Shown: one piece after another, positions 33,767 to 43,971 of the stretch
Layout: every line of letters starts with the position of its first letter
Numbering within the stretch: the first letter of the stretch is position 1
From: Posidonia oceanica
Lineage: Eukaryota > Streptophyta > Magnoliopsida > Alismatales > Posidoniaceae
DNA length: 64,000 nucleotides
Assembly (NCBI GenBank): GCA_037176725.1
Contig: JAZBRS010000057.1
Coordinates: 83,349,501 to 83,413,500, forward strand
Reading direction: 5' to 3'
Notes under the pieces: model-generated
Database searches by the model: none
What the model was told of the DNA's origin: nothing
Seen by the model: only the letters and a program-made list of their open reading frames with translations
Program-made: the position numbers and the translations under genes

Positions 33767-34104
33767 TTGTAGTAATCCTGAATTCTGATCGTCCATGCAC
33801 ATTACCAAAGCTTGTGTGCATCGATCAAAATAGGCTCACTATGTGCGGTTGGATCCGAGGGAAGAACTCAACTCGGAAACGCTAGCAAAAGAAAAGAAAA
33901 GAAATGATAAGACAATTCGGAGTCACCACCGGGTCTATTGAATTGGAAGACAAGGAAAACCAGGGGGTAAAGCATGAAAAGACATGCTGAACCGGATGCA
34001 AGGAGGGGCAAAGAGATGTAAGGATAAGCTAAGCTATGTTATGCTATTATGCTATGCTATGACTCAGGCCTAGGATAAAGGAAAGGTCGATGTGAGCCAA
34101 GAGA

Positions 34105-34180
34105 AAGGGCAAGGACTCCTGTTACGCACGGGGAAGGTGTTAGGCACCCCGATACGTCCGAGAGTCAGTCTTTCTTAGGC
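34105..34180 (-). other. Conserved LTR box I in E3 5' LTR
   Basis: Minus strand: GGGGTGCCTAACACCTTCCC, CGTGCGTAACAGGAGTCCTT. It is nearly identical to the 3' LTR copy, as expected for LTR mates. Confidence 0.8.
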
Positions 34181-34732
34181 AATCTCGCGTTTTTGTAGGG
34201 AATTGCTAGCCTAATGCCTAAATGCCTTAAATGCTTACCAATTATGCAAGGGAAATAAATATGCTATCTAAGTGCTCAGCCACGCTGCTAGTGTCCCGAA
34301 CTGGGGGGACCCTGGTTCGTGAGAACTCCTAAGCAGTAAGCATCATGGCCCTATATGCGGATGCAAGCGATAAAACAAAACAGCAGTAAAACCAAGCAAT
34401 GCGAGCGACATGCAAGCGATAAAGTAAAACAGGTGCGGAAAATGACGTGAAAATACAGAAAATAAAGCAAGGCACGGAAAACGATGTCGAAAGAAGAAAG
34501 CGATGCAAAGGGTGTGAGAAACCATGTAGAAGAGCAGGAAAACAATGCAAAAATGCAAAAAATGGGGCAAAGTGCGGAAAACAAGGCAAAGCAGGGTGCG
34601 AAATCAAAATAGAGGGGCAGGCAACATGCATTAGGGTTACAGCAAGTCAAAGAAGCAATAAAACACGAGAAACGGCGAGTGAAACAAAATCTACGCTTTA
34701 AAATGGCTGTCAACCATCTGCATGCATTGGAC

Positions 34733-34737
34733 GCTAG
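34733..34737. repeat. Target-site duplication GCTAG, left copy (S1)
   Basis: GCTAG lies on both sides of S1 (34,733-34,737 and 40,626-40,630). The 3' LTR of E3 has the uninterrupted sequence (TGGATGCTGGCACCACC at about 15,698), which proves the insertion. Confidence 0.95.
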
Positions 34738-35159
34738 TGTTGACACCCCATCTTGGCAGGCTTGGACCCTTGGAGCCCTCTTGGTGATTGCTGGATCAAA
34801 CCCCAACCAAACCCTAACCCTAATCCTCCTCTTTACCCTCCAAAATTAGCCCGTTTTGACCTAAACCTTTACCCCCCTTTCCGACCTCAAAACCCAACCA
34901 AAATCCATAGGAAAACCCACCAATATCCACTCAACAAACCTACCCAAGGACCTAGGAATTTTCAAACCTAACCCATTCCCAAAAACCCTGGAAAACTTAG
35001 GTGAAACTACCCTTCTTCTACACCTTGAAACCCCTCCAAAACCTCCTTAGAATCAAACCAAAACTTCAGACCCAAGACTTCAAATCCTAGACTACCCACT
35101 CACCAACTCTCATCCCATTCCAAGACCTTTAAGACCCTCCTTCACCCAAATTATCCTTT

Positions 35160-36500
35160 TCTCCCTTCGGGATTATCATTTTCTCTCTCCTCTCTCTCTC
35201 CTAATTATCATCTCTCTTTTCATCCCTTTCTTATCCTTTTTCTGGTCTGGCTGTGGGCCCCCTCTGTGCTTCTATCCTTCCTCTATCTTATCCCTATTTT
35301 TACCCCATTTTTAACACTTTTTCTGAATTTTTAAAAATCGTTTTCCTCCAACCTATCTTTTTTCCTTTTATCTCCCTCTTTTTTCCATTTCTTTCCTCCT
35401 TCTCTTTTCCTTTTCTCCCTTTTGCAAAAATCCACAAAAACCCATAAAAATCTGCAAAACCTCAAAACATAAAACAACAAATCAGTACCCTAAGAAAAAC
35501 AATTAAAAAAATATATTAAACAAGCCATTAAGAACTTAAACCTAACTAAAACAAGCTAAAAAGAAAACTAAACATGCAAACTAAAAAATGCAAAACAAAT
35601 CAAAAGAAAACACTGAAAAATCAGGGAAAAAGTTAAAATAAGATCAAAACCCACCAAAGGTAAAAACCCATCAGAAGAATTAAAAAACAAACCCAAAAAG
35701 AAGAATTAAAAAACCAGATACTAAAACAAGTAATTAAGGAAGACAAAAGACTTAACCTAATAAACATAAGAAAAACAAGTTAAAAACTTAATTAAAAAAG
35801 AAGAGAAAAACACATCTGAAAGGCTTAAGAAACACCCTATCAAACCAGAAAAATCCAACTAAAAGCTTCAAGAAAAATCAATAAATAAAAAATCAAGACA
35901 CAACTTAAAAGACTTAAGAAAGAAAAACCTTAACAAGACTACAACTTAAAAATCTCAAAAACATCCTGATTAATGGGAAATTAAATCCTAAAAAATCCTA
36001 ATTAACATCCTAAATATCCAACAAGGGAAATACAATTTTTAAAACAATTTAAAAAAGGTTTAACAAACATCTAATCAAGTGAAAACTAATTAAAAGCAAA
36101 ACCAAAACCCTAAAACCCTAATCAAGCCCAAGACCCATTTAAACCACACTAGTTGACCAAAAGAAGTCATTAAAAAATCTGATTAAGACCCTAATTCACA
36201 GCACAAGCACCCTAATATTTTTACCTATTTTTAATTTGTTTTTTTCCTATTTTATTTATCCTCTTTCCCTCTCTTTCTTTCTTCCTTCTTTCTTTCTTTC
36301 TTTCTTTCTTTCTTTACTGGGCTCAATCCGGCCCGTCTTCTCTTTTCTTTTTCTTTTTTTTTTCTTTTCTTTTTTTCCTTTCTCGGCCCGCAGCAGTCCG
36401 GCCCGCCTTCTTCCTTCTTCACTCTTCCTTCTTCCTCCTCCGCATTTTTCTTCTTCTCCCGCGGCCAGCTGCACAGTCCTCCCTCTCCTTTTCGAATTTC
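35160..36500 (+). other. S1: pyrimidine-rich and A-rich blocks
   Basis: 35,160-35,420 and 36,236-36,470 are C/T-rich (TTTCTTTCTTTC run at 36,287-36,315). 35,430-36,200 is A-rich with very little G. Open frames here are compositional. No gene. Confidence 0.7.
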
Positions 36501-37959
36501 AACCCTCCGTCGAATCAGCAACAGCAGCTCGCTGCTTCTCTCTTCTCTCAGCGCCATTTCCGGGAGGCAATCAATGCCTGTCGTCTCGCCGGCATCCATT
36601 CCTATCTGCTGCAGTGCCGCCGGTGGAATTTGAATTCCAGAGCGCGCGTGTAGGCAGCCTCCTCCTGATAAAGCCTCCTCTTCATCCTTCGATCCCGAGA
36701 GAGAGGAGAGAGCAGAGAGAAGAGTCCTTGGCTACCTGAGAGAAAACTGAATTCCAGAGAGCATTCTCTAGAAAATCCTCCAATCTTCTCCTCTAAATTC
36801 CATAGCAGAACTCCCTCTTTCTTTTCCAGAAAACCAGCACCCTTCCAAGCCTCCCTTTCTCTCCCAATTGATCCCCCAAACTCACCCAGAAACCCAGCAA
36901 TCTTCCTCCACTCTTCCACGGCCTTTCCACTTCTGAAAACACCTCCTAATCACCTGACCTCCACCAATTGCAACCCGACACCACCCATCTGCAATTCCCT
37001 TCACCATAGTCCACCGGACCTTCCCAAACTCCTCCCAGATACTTGTCTGAGCTCCACCTTTCCGAAGCACCCAGCCTTCAACCTTCTCCCCCACCACCGG
37101 CCAAGCCTTCCACCACAAGCACTTACACCACCCACTGATCAGAAAACTGGCCGACTTCCAATCTCCACCTACAGCCTCCCAAAAAACAATTCAACCACCC
37201 AGAATCATTCCCCGGACCTCCAGCAACCTCCCGGAGGGTCCCATCCAGTCCGGCGTGCAGCGGACAGTCCCCCCGGCCTCCGGCAACCATCTCTGAACCC
37301 AATCTTGCCGAATCACCGCCTGAGCTTTGAAGCTCGCATCCGGACGTCTGGGAAGCTCCGGAGGATCACTCTGAAACGACTCCAACCCTCGCGAGCAGCG
37401 GACAACGCCCGCAGCGACCGAACGGACTCCACCGGCGACCTCTGAAGCCACCGACGTCGGGAGGACGACTCAGACGCGGGAAGAGGTAAATCTTCTCTCC
37501 ATTAGCTTCCTCTTCTTCTTCTCTTGCTTCCCTGCCCTCTAGAATAGACTTTCCGGCTTTCCTGCGCCGAGTCAAGCTCCGGCCAGGGTCGTCTTCTCCG
37601 GCAAGTCTCTCCGGTCGTCCCGTCGCTCCGGCCAGCGGAACGCAGCTCCAGCGATCGCCTCAGGTCCGCACGGGTTTCAAGAATGTTCTCCGACCCTCAG
37701 AACGCAGCGTCGCTGCGTCGATCGGCCGGACGAAGCTTCTGAAGCTCTGCAGACCTCCGGCGACCGCTCCGGCTCGTTCCTGTCCACGCCGAGCTCCGCC
37801 GAGCACCGTCCGACCTCCGACAGGACCAGGAGCAGCTCCCCCGCCGGTCTGCGTGCCTCCAGCATCCCTGTGCCGGCGGTCATGGACGCTGGCAGCTCGC
37901 TGCTACAGTGTCCACGGCCGTCGACCGATCACTGTTCCTTTATTTTTGCTTTAGCTTAG

Positions 37960-38910
37960 TTTTTTGGTGAATATTACATATCTGGTCTAAGTTCTCGATA
38001 TTTTGCATTCCAGTCCTTATTTCATTTAATCTGCTGTGTTTTAAATCAAAATCATATTAAATTGCATAATCTGTTTATGTCTTTCAGTATTTGCAATGTG
38101 ATCCATTTACTGTGCTGTGTTGTTATAATATTTTGCATTTTAGCCCCTCTGTTTTCGATTTTTGCACATAGGTCCTGCATTAAATCAGATCATTTAAGTG
38201 CATCATTTTTACCATATAATATTGCAGTCTGAGTCCCTGTAATTTACTGTTTTTGCATGTAGATCCATTGCACTGTAGAACTTAGGATTTATTTTTTTAT
38301 TTTTGCATACTGCATTGCATATTTTACCCTCTGTTTTTGTATTTTTGCACTTAGGTCCATTTTAAATGGACAGTAACTGTTTTCTATACATTTTTGCTTA
38401 CTACATTGCATTTTCAACCCTGCATTTTTCAAAAATTACACTGTGGTCCTGTCTTTTATTTTTCAGAGCATGTTTTCCATACTAAATTGCATTTTTAGCC
38501 CCTGCATGATTTCAAAATCGCACATAGGTCCCTGCATCTTTTAAAAAAATCATGTGAAAAGACCATTTTGCCCCTAGGTTGCATTTTAGCTCCTATGCCT
38601 ACCAAATTTCATGCAGACCTTCCACTAGTATTCCCAGACTCCCTGGAACCTTGTTTTCTGGAAAAATTGCATTTTAGACCCTAGTTTTTTTCAAAATTGC
38701 ACTCTGACTTCTTTTGGGTTTCAAAACCTCCCCTAAGGCACACCCTCTTTTCAAAACACTTTTCTGAGCCTAGTTTTTTGCAAAATGGACCTCTGTCCTC
38801 CCCTGTTTTCGAAATCCTTTCCTGTGGGCCCCTGTTTTCTGGAAAAGCTGCATTTTTAGCCCTTTTCTTTTTCAAAATGCTTTCTGAACTCCTGGTTTTT
38901 CCCAAGTTAC
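37960..38910 (+). repeat. S1: degenerate tandem units with TTGCATTTTAGCCCCTG
   Basis: About a dozen diverged units of some 45-90 bp each carry TTGCATTTTAG(C/A)CCCT and TTTTGCACATAGGTCC-like words. A similar word pattern (TTGCAG..., CCCCTA, CTTTT) recurs in R1 at 46,130-47,010. Confidence 0.7.
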
Positions 38911-39689
38911 TTCTCTTTGCTTTTCCTTGCTTTTGCATGTATCCTGCATTCATTTAGTCTTGCATTCTAGCATCTTCTTGCACACACTAAGCACTTTTAG
39001 CTCCCTTTCACTTGGGAAGACCCTTTTGCACATCCCTAGGACCTCCTGAACACCTAGGTCTGTTCTTCTCCCCTGTTTTGGCCTTTCTGCCTTGGAGCTG
39101 CGATATCTTCTGATCCGGCCGTTGGATCCTCTCAAGTAAGCTGCCCAGGCGACCGCAGCGAAGCGCTTTTCAGCATGGACCAGACAGATTTCAGATCAGG
39201 CTCCCGGATCTCCAGGTATGTCCTCCTGAACCCCTGCATTGCATTCATTTGCATACCATTTGCACAGTTTTCCTTGTTTTCGCTTTCCGTCTCTTTGAGC
39301 ATGTAGAATAGGACTTCCCCTTTCTACTTGTCTATTCGAATCCTCGTTTCACGTTCCCCTGTGCGTTTTGTGTTGCGTTCTCCCTGGATTTGCCACCTTA
39401 TGTGACTTTCTTCCTCCTTTTCCACGATCCGATCGCATCGCGAGCTTTGGGCAGCATGCGGGACACACCGTGGAACGGTTTAGTGGGAAACAGTCGCAAA
39501 GAGGTGGTAATCCTTCCGTTTGCCCCCTCTCCCCTCAGTAGGTCTTCACACCTACTCTGAGTGGTCCTAAACGACGTCTGTTCTTACACACACGTTGTTT
39601 TGACTCCCCTTTGGCGTCTTCTAATCTCTTTCTGCATTCGTGCATTTGCATGGCTTTTCCGAGGTTTTTGCTTCGATGTTTTGGCACCG

Positions 39690-39975
39690 TTTTGTGTGCC
39701 CGCTCTCGTTTTGGCACCGTTTTGCGTGCCCTTCTGTTTTCTTGCCTTGTTTTGCACACTGCCTTGCTTTCTCGCTCGTTTTGCATGCCAGTTTTATTCC
39801 TTCGCTCTGTTTTGCGTGCCATTCTGTTTTCTCGTCCTGTTTTGCGTGCCTTCCTGCTCTCTTGTCTCGTTTTGCGTGCTGCCTTGTTTTTTGCTCGTTT
39901 TACGTGCCGTTTTCGCTCTTTTGCACCATTTTGCGTGCGTTGTTCATTTCTCGTCTCGTTTTGCGTGTTTTGCGC
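39690..39975 (+). repeat. S1: short tandem array of CGTTTTGCGTGCC units
   Basis: At least ten copies of a 24-32-bp unit with the core (C/T)GTTTTGC(G/A)TGCC. The E3 LTRs have the same kind of array on the minus strand (15,330-15,620 and 34,370-34,640), at the same distance from box I, so it is an old shared LTR feature. Confidence 0.8.
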
Positions 39976-40251
39976 CGTTTTCCCTTGCATGTCGATCGCA
40001 TTGCATGGTTTTCTCGCTGTTTTGTTTTCTCGCTTGCATTTGCATATAGGGCTGTGATGCTTACTGCCTGGGGTTCTCACGAGCTAGGTTTCGCCTAGTT
40101 CGGAACACAGACAGCGTAGCTGAGCGCTTAGAGAGCACGTTTACTTCCTTGCTTTGTTTCTTCCCACTTAGAGCACACCTTGAGCATTCATTCAGGCATT
40201 CATAGGCACATAGGTATTCAATCCTGCATTTTTTCTGCGTATGCGAGCGTA

Positions 40252-40348
40252 AGCCTAGAAAGACCGATTTTCGGGCGTGTCGGGGGTGCCTTATACCTTC
40301 CCCGCACGTAACAGGAGTCCTTACCCTGTCTTTTGGCCCGCAATGACC
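40252..40348 (+). other. Conserved LTR box I in S1 (box II at 40,487-40,510)
   Basis: CCTAGAAAGACCG, CGGGGGTGCCTTATACCTTC, CCCGCACGTAACAGGAGTCC, TTACCC and CCGCAATGACC. Box II further on reads TAATAGACGTGGTGGCGACT. Both are oriented as in the other LTRs. Confidence 0.8.
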
Positions 40349-40636
40349 GTACTGCCCTTATCCTAGGCTAGAGTCATCTCATTTGCATTTGTTTGCATTT
40401 GTTCTCCTTTGCATTGCTTTGCTTTGCATTTATTGCTCGGTTTTGCGCGTTAATTCACGCATTACCCCGGTTTTCCTCGTCTTCCGTTAATAGACGTGGT
40501 GGCGACTCTGATTTGTCTTATCTTCCCTTTTTCTCCTCGATTTCAAGTGTTTTCGAGTTGAGCCTCTTCCTCGGACCTCAATCGCCGCTATATTAGCGAG
40601 CCTGATTCCGATCGGGATCGCTACAGCTAGCACCAC

Positions 40637-42815
40637 CAGCGTCTAACGTTGGACGCTGGGACAGCCCGCGTCCAACACCCACTGCAGACAGACAGCATGC
40701 ATATTTTGAAAATCCATGCATTCTAACTATATAGATGCAATACAGATGCAAATATGCAACTAAATGGGTGCTAGACATGCTAATCTAACCTAACAGAAGA
40801 TTAGAGGAAGAATCAGAACAAGGAGCATGCCAAAATTAAACATCCAAGCATGCAGGTTGTTGGACGCCTGTAGGCTGGGCGTCCAACGTTGAACGCCAAA
40901 GAGGCTGGCGTCCAACAAGGACAGAAGGCAGAGAGGAGAAAAGATGCATACAAGTGATAGAGGAGAGTTGGGATCATGCATTTGGGTTGCTGGAGTTGAG
41001 CATGGATCAAGCAAGCAAGCATGGAGGCAAAACAAAATAAATCAGACCTTACCTGTGTTGAGTGCCAGGCCAAAGGCACAACCAGGGCGTTGGACGCGAG
41101 CTGGGTCAGCATCCAACATTGGACGCCAACACCAGCAGCGTACAACGCTCTGGGAGGCACAACACACAAAAAGCATGCACAAACAAGTAAATAAATTAAC
41201 TAAAATAAAAGAACAGATGCTACTGAAGCTAAACATGCATAAGAACATAGGAAGCAAGTAAGTAAGCAAAATCAGAGAGGTATGCAAGCATTAAACAAAC
41301 AAGAGATGAGCCAGGGCGTTGGACGCTAGAGCCAGCAGCGTCCAACATTGGACGCTGAAGGCTCTAGCGTCCAACAACCCAGACATGCAAACTCACCTAT
41401 TCTAAAGGGAGAGCTCAGCTCTACCCCACCTAGATGCATGCAAACACACTAAGAACATGTAAGAGACTAACAGGAGCATGCAAAGGAGGCATGGCAAGCA
41501 TCTAAGCTAAAGAAAGCAAAGGGAAGAACATGCATAAAGAGAAGCAAGCTTTAACTTTGCAAAAAGGAGTAAATAACTTAGAATAAATCCTAGCAAACCT
41601 AAACATGGTTGCCTTAGGGGCCATGCATCTCTAACTAGGCATGGATCATAAAATAATACTCAAAATATACATGGAGTAAGCATGGAAGCAAAGCAAAGCA
41701 AGTAGAGGCGTTGGACGCTAGGTGAACCAGCGTCCAACGTTGGACGCAGTTCATCCTAGCGTCCAACAAAGGCAACAGACAGACTAATCATTAAGCTTGC
41801 AAAAAGCATTCAAACATGCATGGAACAAGTTGAAAAGCATGGCACAACATCAGGAAGCATTAAGGGAAGCATATGACATATATTTACAAAGAAACATGCA
41901 AAGGAAAAGCAAGGGAAGCATCAAAACCAGAGCAAAACAAGGGGGAGTGTTGGACGCCGGCCTATGCCACGTCCAACGTTGGACACACCAGCTGGTGCGT
42001 CCAACACACTGAACTCTCTCTTGGACGTGAATCACGTCCAAAAGGAGTCAAACAAATTGCAAAACTACATGGAGACACTGTACTATGCATGCAAGACTAC
42101 AGGGGACAGAAAGCTAACCGTTTCGCAGCCTGGAGCGGAGATTCCACCTAGCTTGCCGGAGTTGCAGGTGTGCTGCAGTAGCAACTTCGGCGAGGGCGTC
42201 TGAGCTGCTCGGAGCACCGGAGGAGGTCGCGAAGCGTCGAGGACGGAGAGGGGAGTGCCTTCTTGATCTCGGAAGTGGAAGCTCTCTCATTCGCTGTGTG
42301 TGGTGAGAATGGCAATGGGAGGAAGTTGCTGGTTTTGTTGAAGTTGCATGGGTTTGGATGCTGATAGGTATTTGCAGGCCGAATTCAGGCGAGCCCAGGT
42401 GCTGGCAGGTGCGGATGAGTGTATGGAGGCCATGTGGATTGTCAGAGGACGGCGTGGGCAATGGGAGGAGGGTGACGGAGGCAAGGCGGTGGCTGACACG
42501 GTCGGCGGAAGTCAGGCCTGTCAGTGAGAGGAGGAGAGCTGGTTTTGGGCTGAAATAGAGGAGAGAAGGATAGTAACTCAAGCTTGGAAGGTAGTGGATG
42601 GCGTGGAGTGGAGGAAGGGACAGGTAGTAAGTGTGGGGCAGCGGGAGATTGGACGGGCAATGAGCTGGAGGGGGCGAAGCAACCGCTGCTGTCCTCGAGT
42701 CGTTGGACGCGTGACCAGAGCACGTCCAACATTGGACGCCAGACCATAGCACGTCCAACGTTGGACGCTAGCACAGGCCGCGTCCAACATTGGACGCTGC
42801 CTGTTCCAACGTCCA
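40637..42815. repeat. Palindrome array in the E3 5' LTR
   Basis: This is the mate of the array at 15,716-17,890. Several sites have changed by C-to-T or G-to-A transitions relative to it, for example CCAACATTGG at 41,115, 41,344, 42,727 and 42,786, which breaks the AACGTT centre at its CpG. Confidence 0.85.
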
Positions 42816-43036
42816 ACACACTCAGGTGGCATGGGTTGCAATTGGACTTAAGTTTGGGCCTAGAAGTGTTGTAAAAATGCAAATAGCTTAGGTAAAGGCT
42901 TCTAGGGTTTGGGGTGAGGTTTTGGGTTTGGAAATGGGCTAGAAAAAGGGGTAGAAAAGGGAATGCCAATCCAGAGACCACACAAGCCTCCAAAAGAGAA
43001 CCACCAACTTCCAACCGTCAGAATGGGGTGTCTATA

Positions 43037-43041
43037 GTATG
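43037..43041. repeat. Target-site duplication GTATG, right copy (E3)
   Basis: It follows the plus-strand E3 end TCTATA. Integrase coding sequence of E2 resumes at once. Confidence 0.95.
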
Positions 43042-43889
43042 TGTCTGAGATTGTCCGGTTGCATGGAGTGCCAGTCTCCATTGTGTCTGACAGAGATGCC
43101 CGTTTCACTTCGAGGTTCTGGAAAGCATTGCAAGAGGCTTTTGGTACTGTGTTGAATTACAGTACAGCTTTCCACCCTCAGACGGAGAGGACTATTTAGA
43201 CTTTGGAAGACATGTTGCGAGCCTGCGCTCTGGATTTTGGGGGTTACTGGGAAGAGCAGCTGCCGCTTGTGGAGTTTGCCTACAATAATAGTTTTCACTC
43301 CAGCATTGGGATGGCTCCATTTGAGGCACTGTATGGGAGGCCGTGCCGAACACCCACCTGTTGGAGCGATGTAGGAGAACGCCAGCTTGTCGGACCAGAG
43401 ATTGTGCAGCAATACCAAGAGAAAGTGGATCTGATCAGGAAGAGATTGTTGACAGCACAGAGCAGGCAGAAGAGCTATGCAGATAGGAGGCGTAGGCCTT
43501 CGGAATTCAAGGTAGGAGACTTCATTTTCCTAAAGGTGTCACCAACTAAAGGGGTTGCAAGGTTTGGGAAGCGACGCAAGCTGAGTCCTCAGTATATTGG
43601 CCCCTATGAGATTGCTAGAAGAGTTGGTGAGGTGGCTTATAAGTTGGTTTTGCCACCAGAGCTCTCAGGAGTGCATAGCATCTTCCATGTGTCGATGCTG
43701 AGGAAGTGTGTTGCTGATGTTTCCCAGATCTTACCAGTACAGCCAGAAGGACTGCATCAGGACTTGTCCGTAGAGGAGAACACTGTTCAGATTCTAGATC
43801 GTAAGAAGCAGGTTCTCAAGAATAAGGTTATTCCTTTGGTACTGGTTCAGTGGCAGCACCATGGTGTGGAGGAAGCCACTTGGGAGTGA
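43042..43889 (+). pseudogene. E2 integrase, C-terminal half, and chromodomain
   Basis: After E3 the core continues with [20 protein letters not shown] (second catalytic Asp), then FHPQTERTI (third catalytic residue, Glu), followed by TAG at 43,197-43,199 where Gln is expected. From 43,203 the frame is open: MLRACALDFGGYWEEQLPLV, FAYNNSFHSSIGMAPFEALY, a GDFIFLKVSP GPY/F-type module, YIGPYEIARRVGEVAYKLVL, and FHVSMLRKCV. The last 45 residues (VQILDRKKQVLKNKVIPLVL, VQWQHHGVEEATWE) form a chromodomain, the module that directs chromoviruses to heterochromatin. Confidence 0.92.
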
Positions 43890-43971
43890 AGCGGATATGT
43901 ATTCTAGATACCCTTATTTGTTCCATTAGCTGTGAATTTCGAGGACAAAATTTCTTTTAAGGGTGTTAGAA
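43890..43971 (+). other. E2 3' untranslated part and polypurine tract
   Basis: Short non-coding stretch between the chromodomain stop (TGA at 43,887) and the LTR. TTTTAAGGG near 43,955-43,963 is the best polypurine-tract candidate; nine bases separate it from the LTR start, so the tract is weak or mutated. Confidence 0.6.

Larger units (their letters stand above)
34738..40625 (+). mobile_element. S1: 5,888-bp Tat-like solo LTR
   Basis: It starts TGTTGACACCCC, ends GGGATCGCTACA and is flanked by GCTAG. No PBS, polypurine tract, coding domain or repeated end is found inside, so it is one LTR left by recombination between two LTRs. The last kilobase is alignable with the E3 LTR read on the minus strand (GCATATAGGGC, CTTACTGC, GTTCGGAACAC, box I, box II), but the rest is unrelated. 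It lies in opposite orientation to its host E3. At 5.9 kb it is among the long LTRs known for the Tat/Ogre group. Confidence 0.9.
14737..43036 (-). mobile_element. E3: giant Tat/Ogre-like Ty3/gypsy element, carrying solo LTR S1
   Basis: E3 has complete ends and both LTRs: 14,737-18,114 (3' LTR on the minus strand) and 33,768-43,036 (5' LTR, enlarged by S1). It spans 28,300 bp, or about 22.4 kb without S1 and its duplication, within the size known for Ogre elements. Order on the minus strand: LTR, PBS, leader, gag, protease, linker with His-rich repeat, reverse transcriptase, two RNase H domains, integrase, 5.5 kb extra region, polypurine tract, LTR. The archaeal-type second RNase H places it in the Tat lineage. 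The LTRs differ by a few per cent by eye, so insertion is fairly recent. Confidence 0.95.
33768..43036 (-). repeat. E3 5' LTR, split by S1
   Basis: The LTR is in two pieces, 33,768-34,737 and 40,631-43,036, interrupted by S1 and its GCTAG duplication. Net length 3,376 bp, against 3,378 bp in the 3' LTR. Box II is at 33,919-33,941. The palindrome array continues at 40,637-42,800. The plus-strand end is GGGGTGTCTATA at 43,036, next to GTATG. Confidence 0.93.

Noticed and set aside
36236..36739. 167-codon Phe/Ser/Pro-rich frame
   Set aside because: It lies in a C/T-rich block of solo LTR S1 and has no domain.
34738..40625. S1 as a complete non-autonomous element (LARD)
   Set aside because: No internal repeat of its ends, no PBS or polypurine tract; box I and II occur once, near the end, as in a single LTR.
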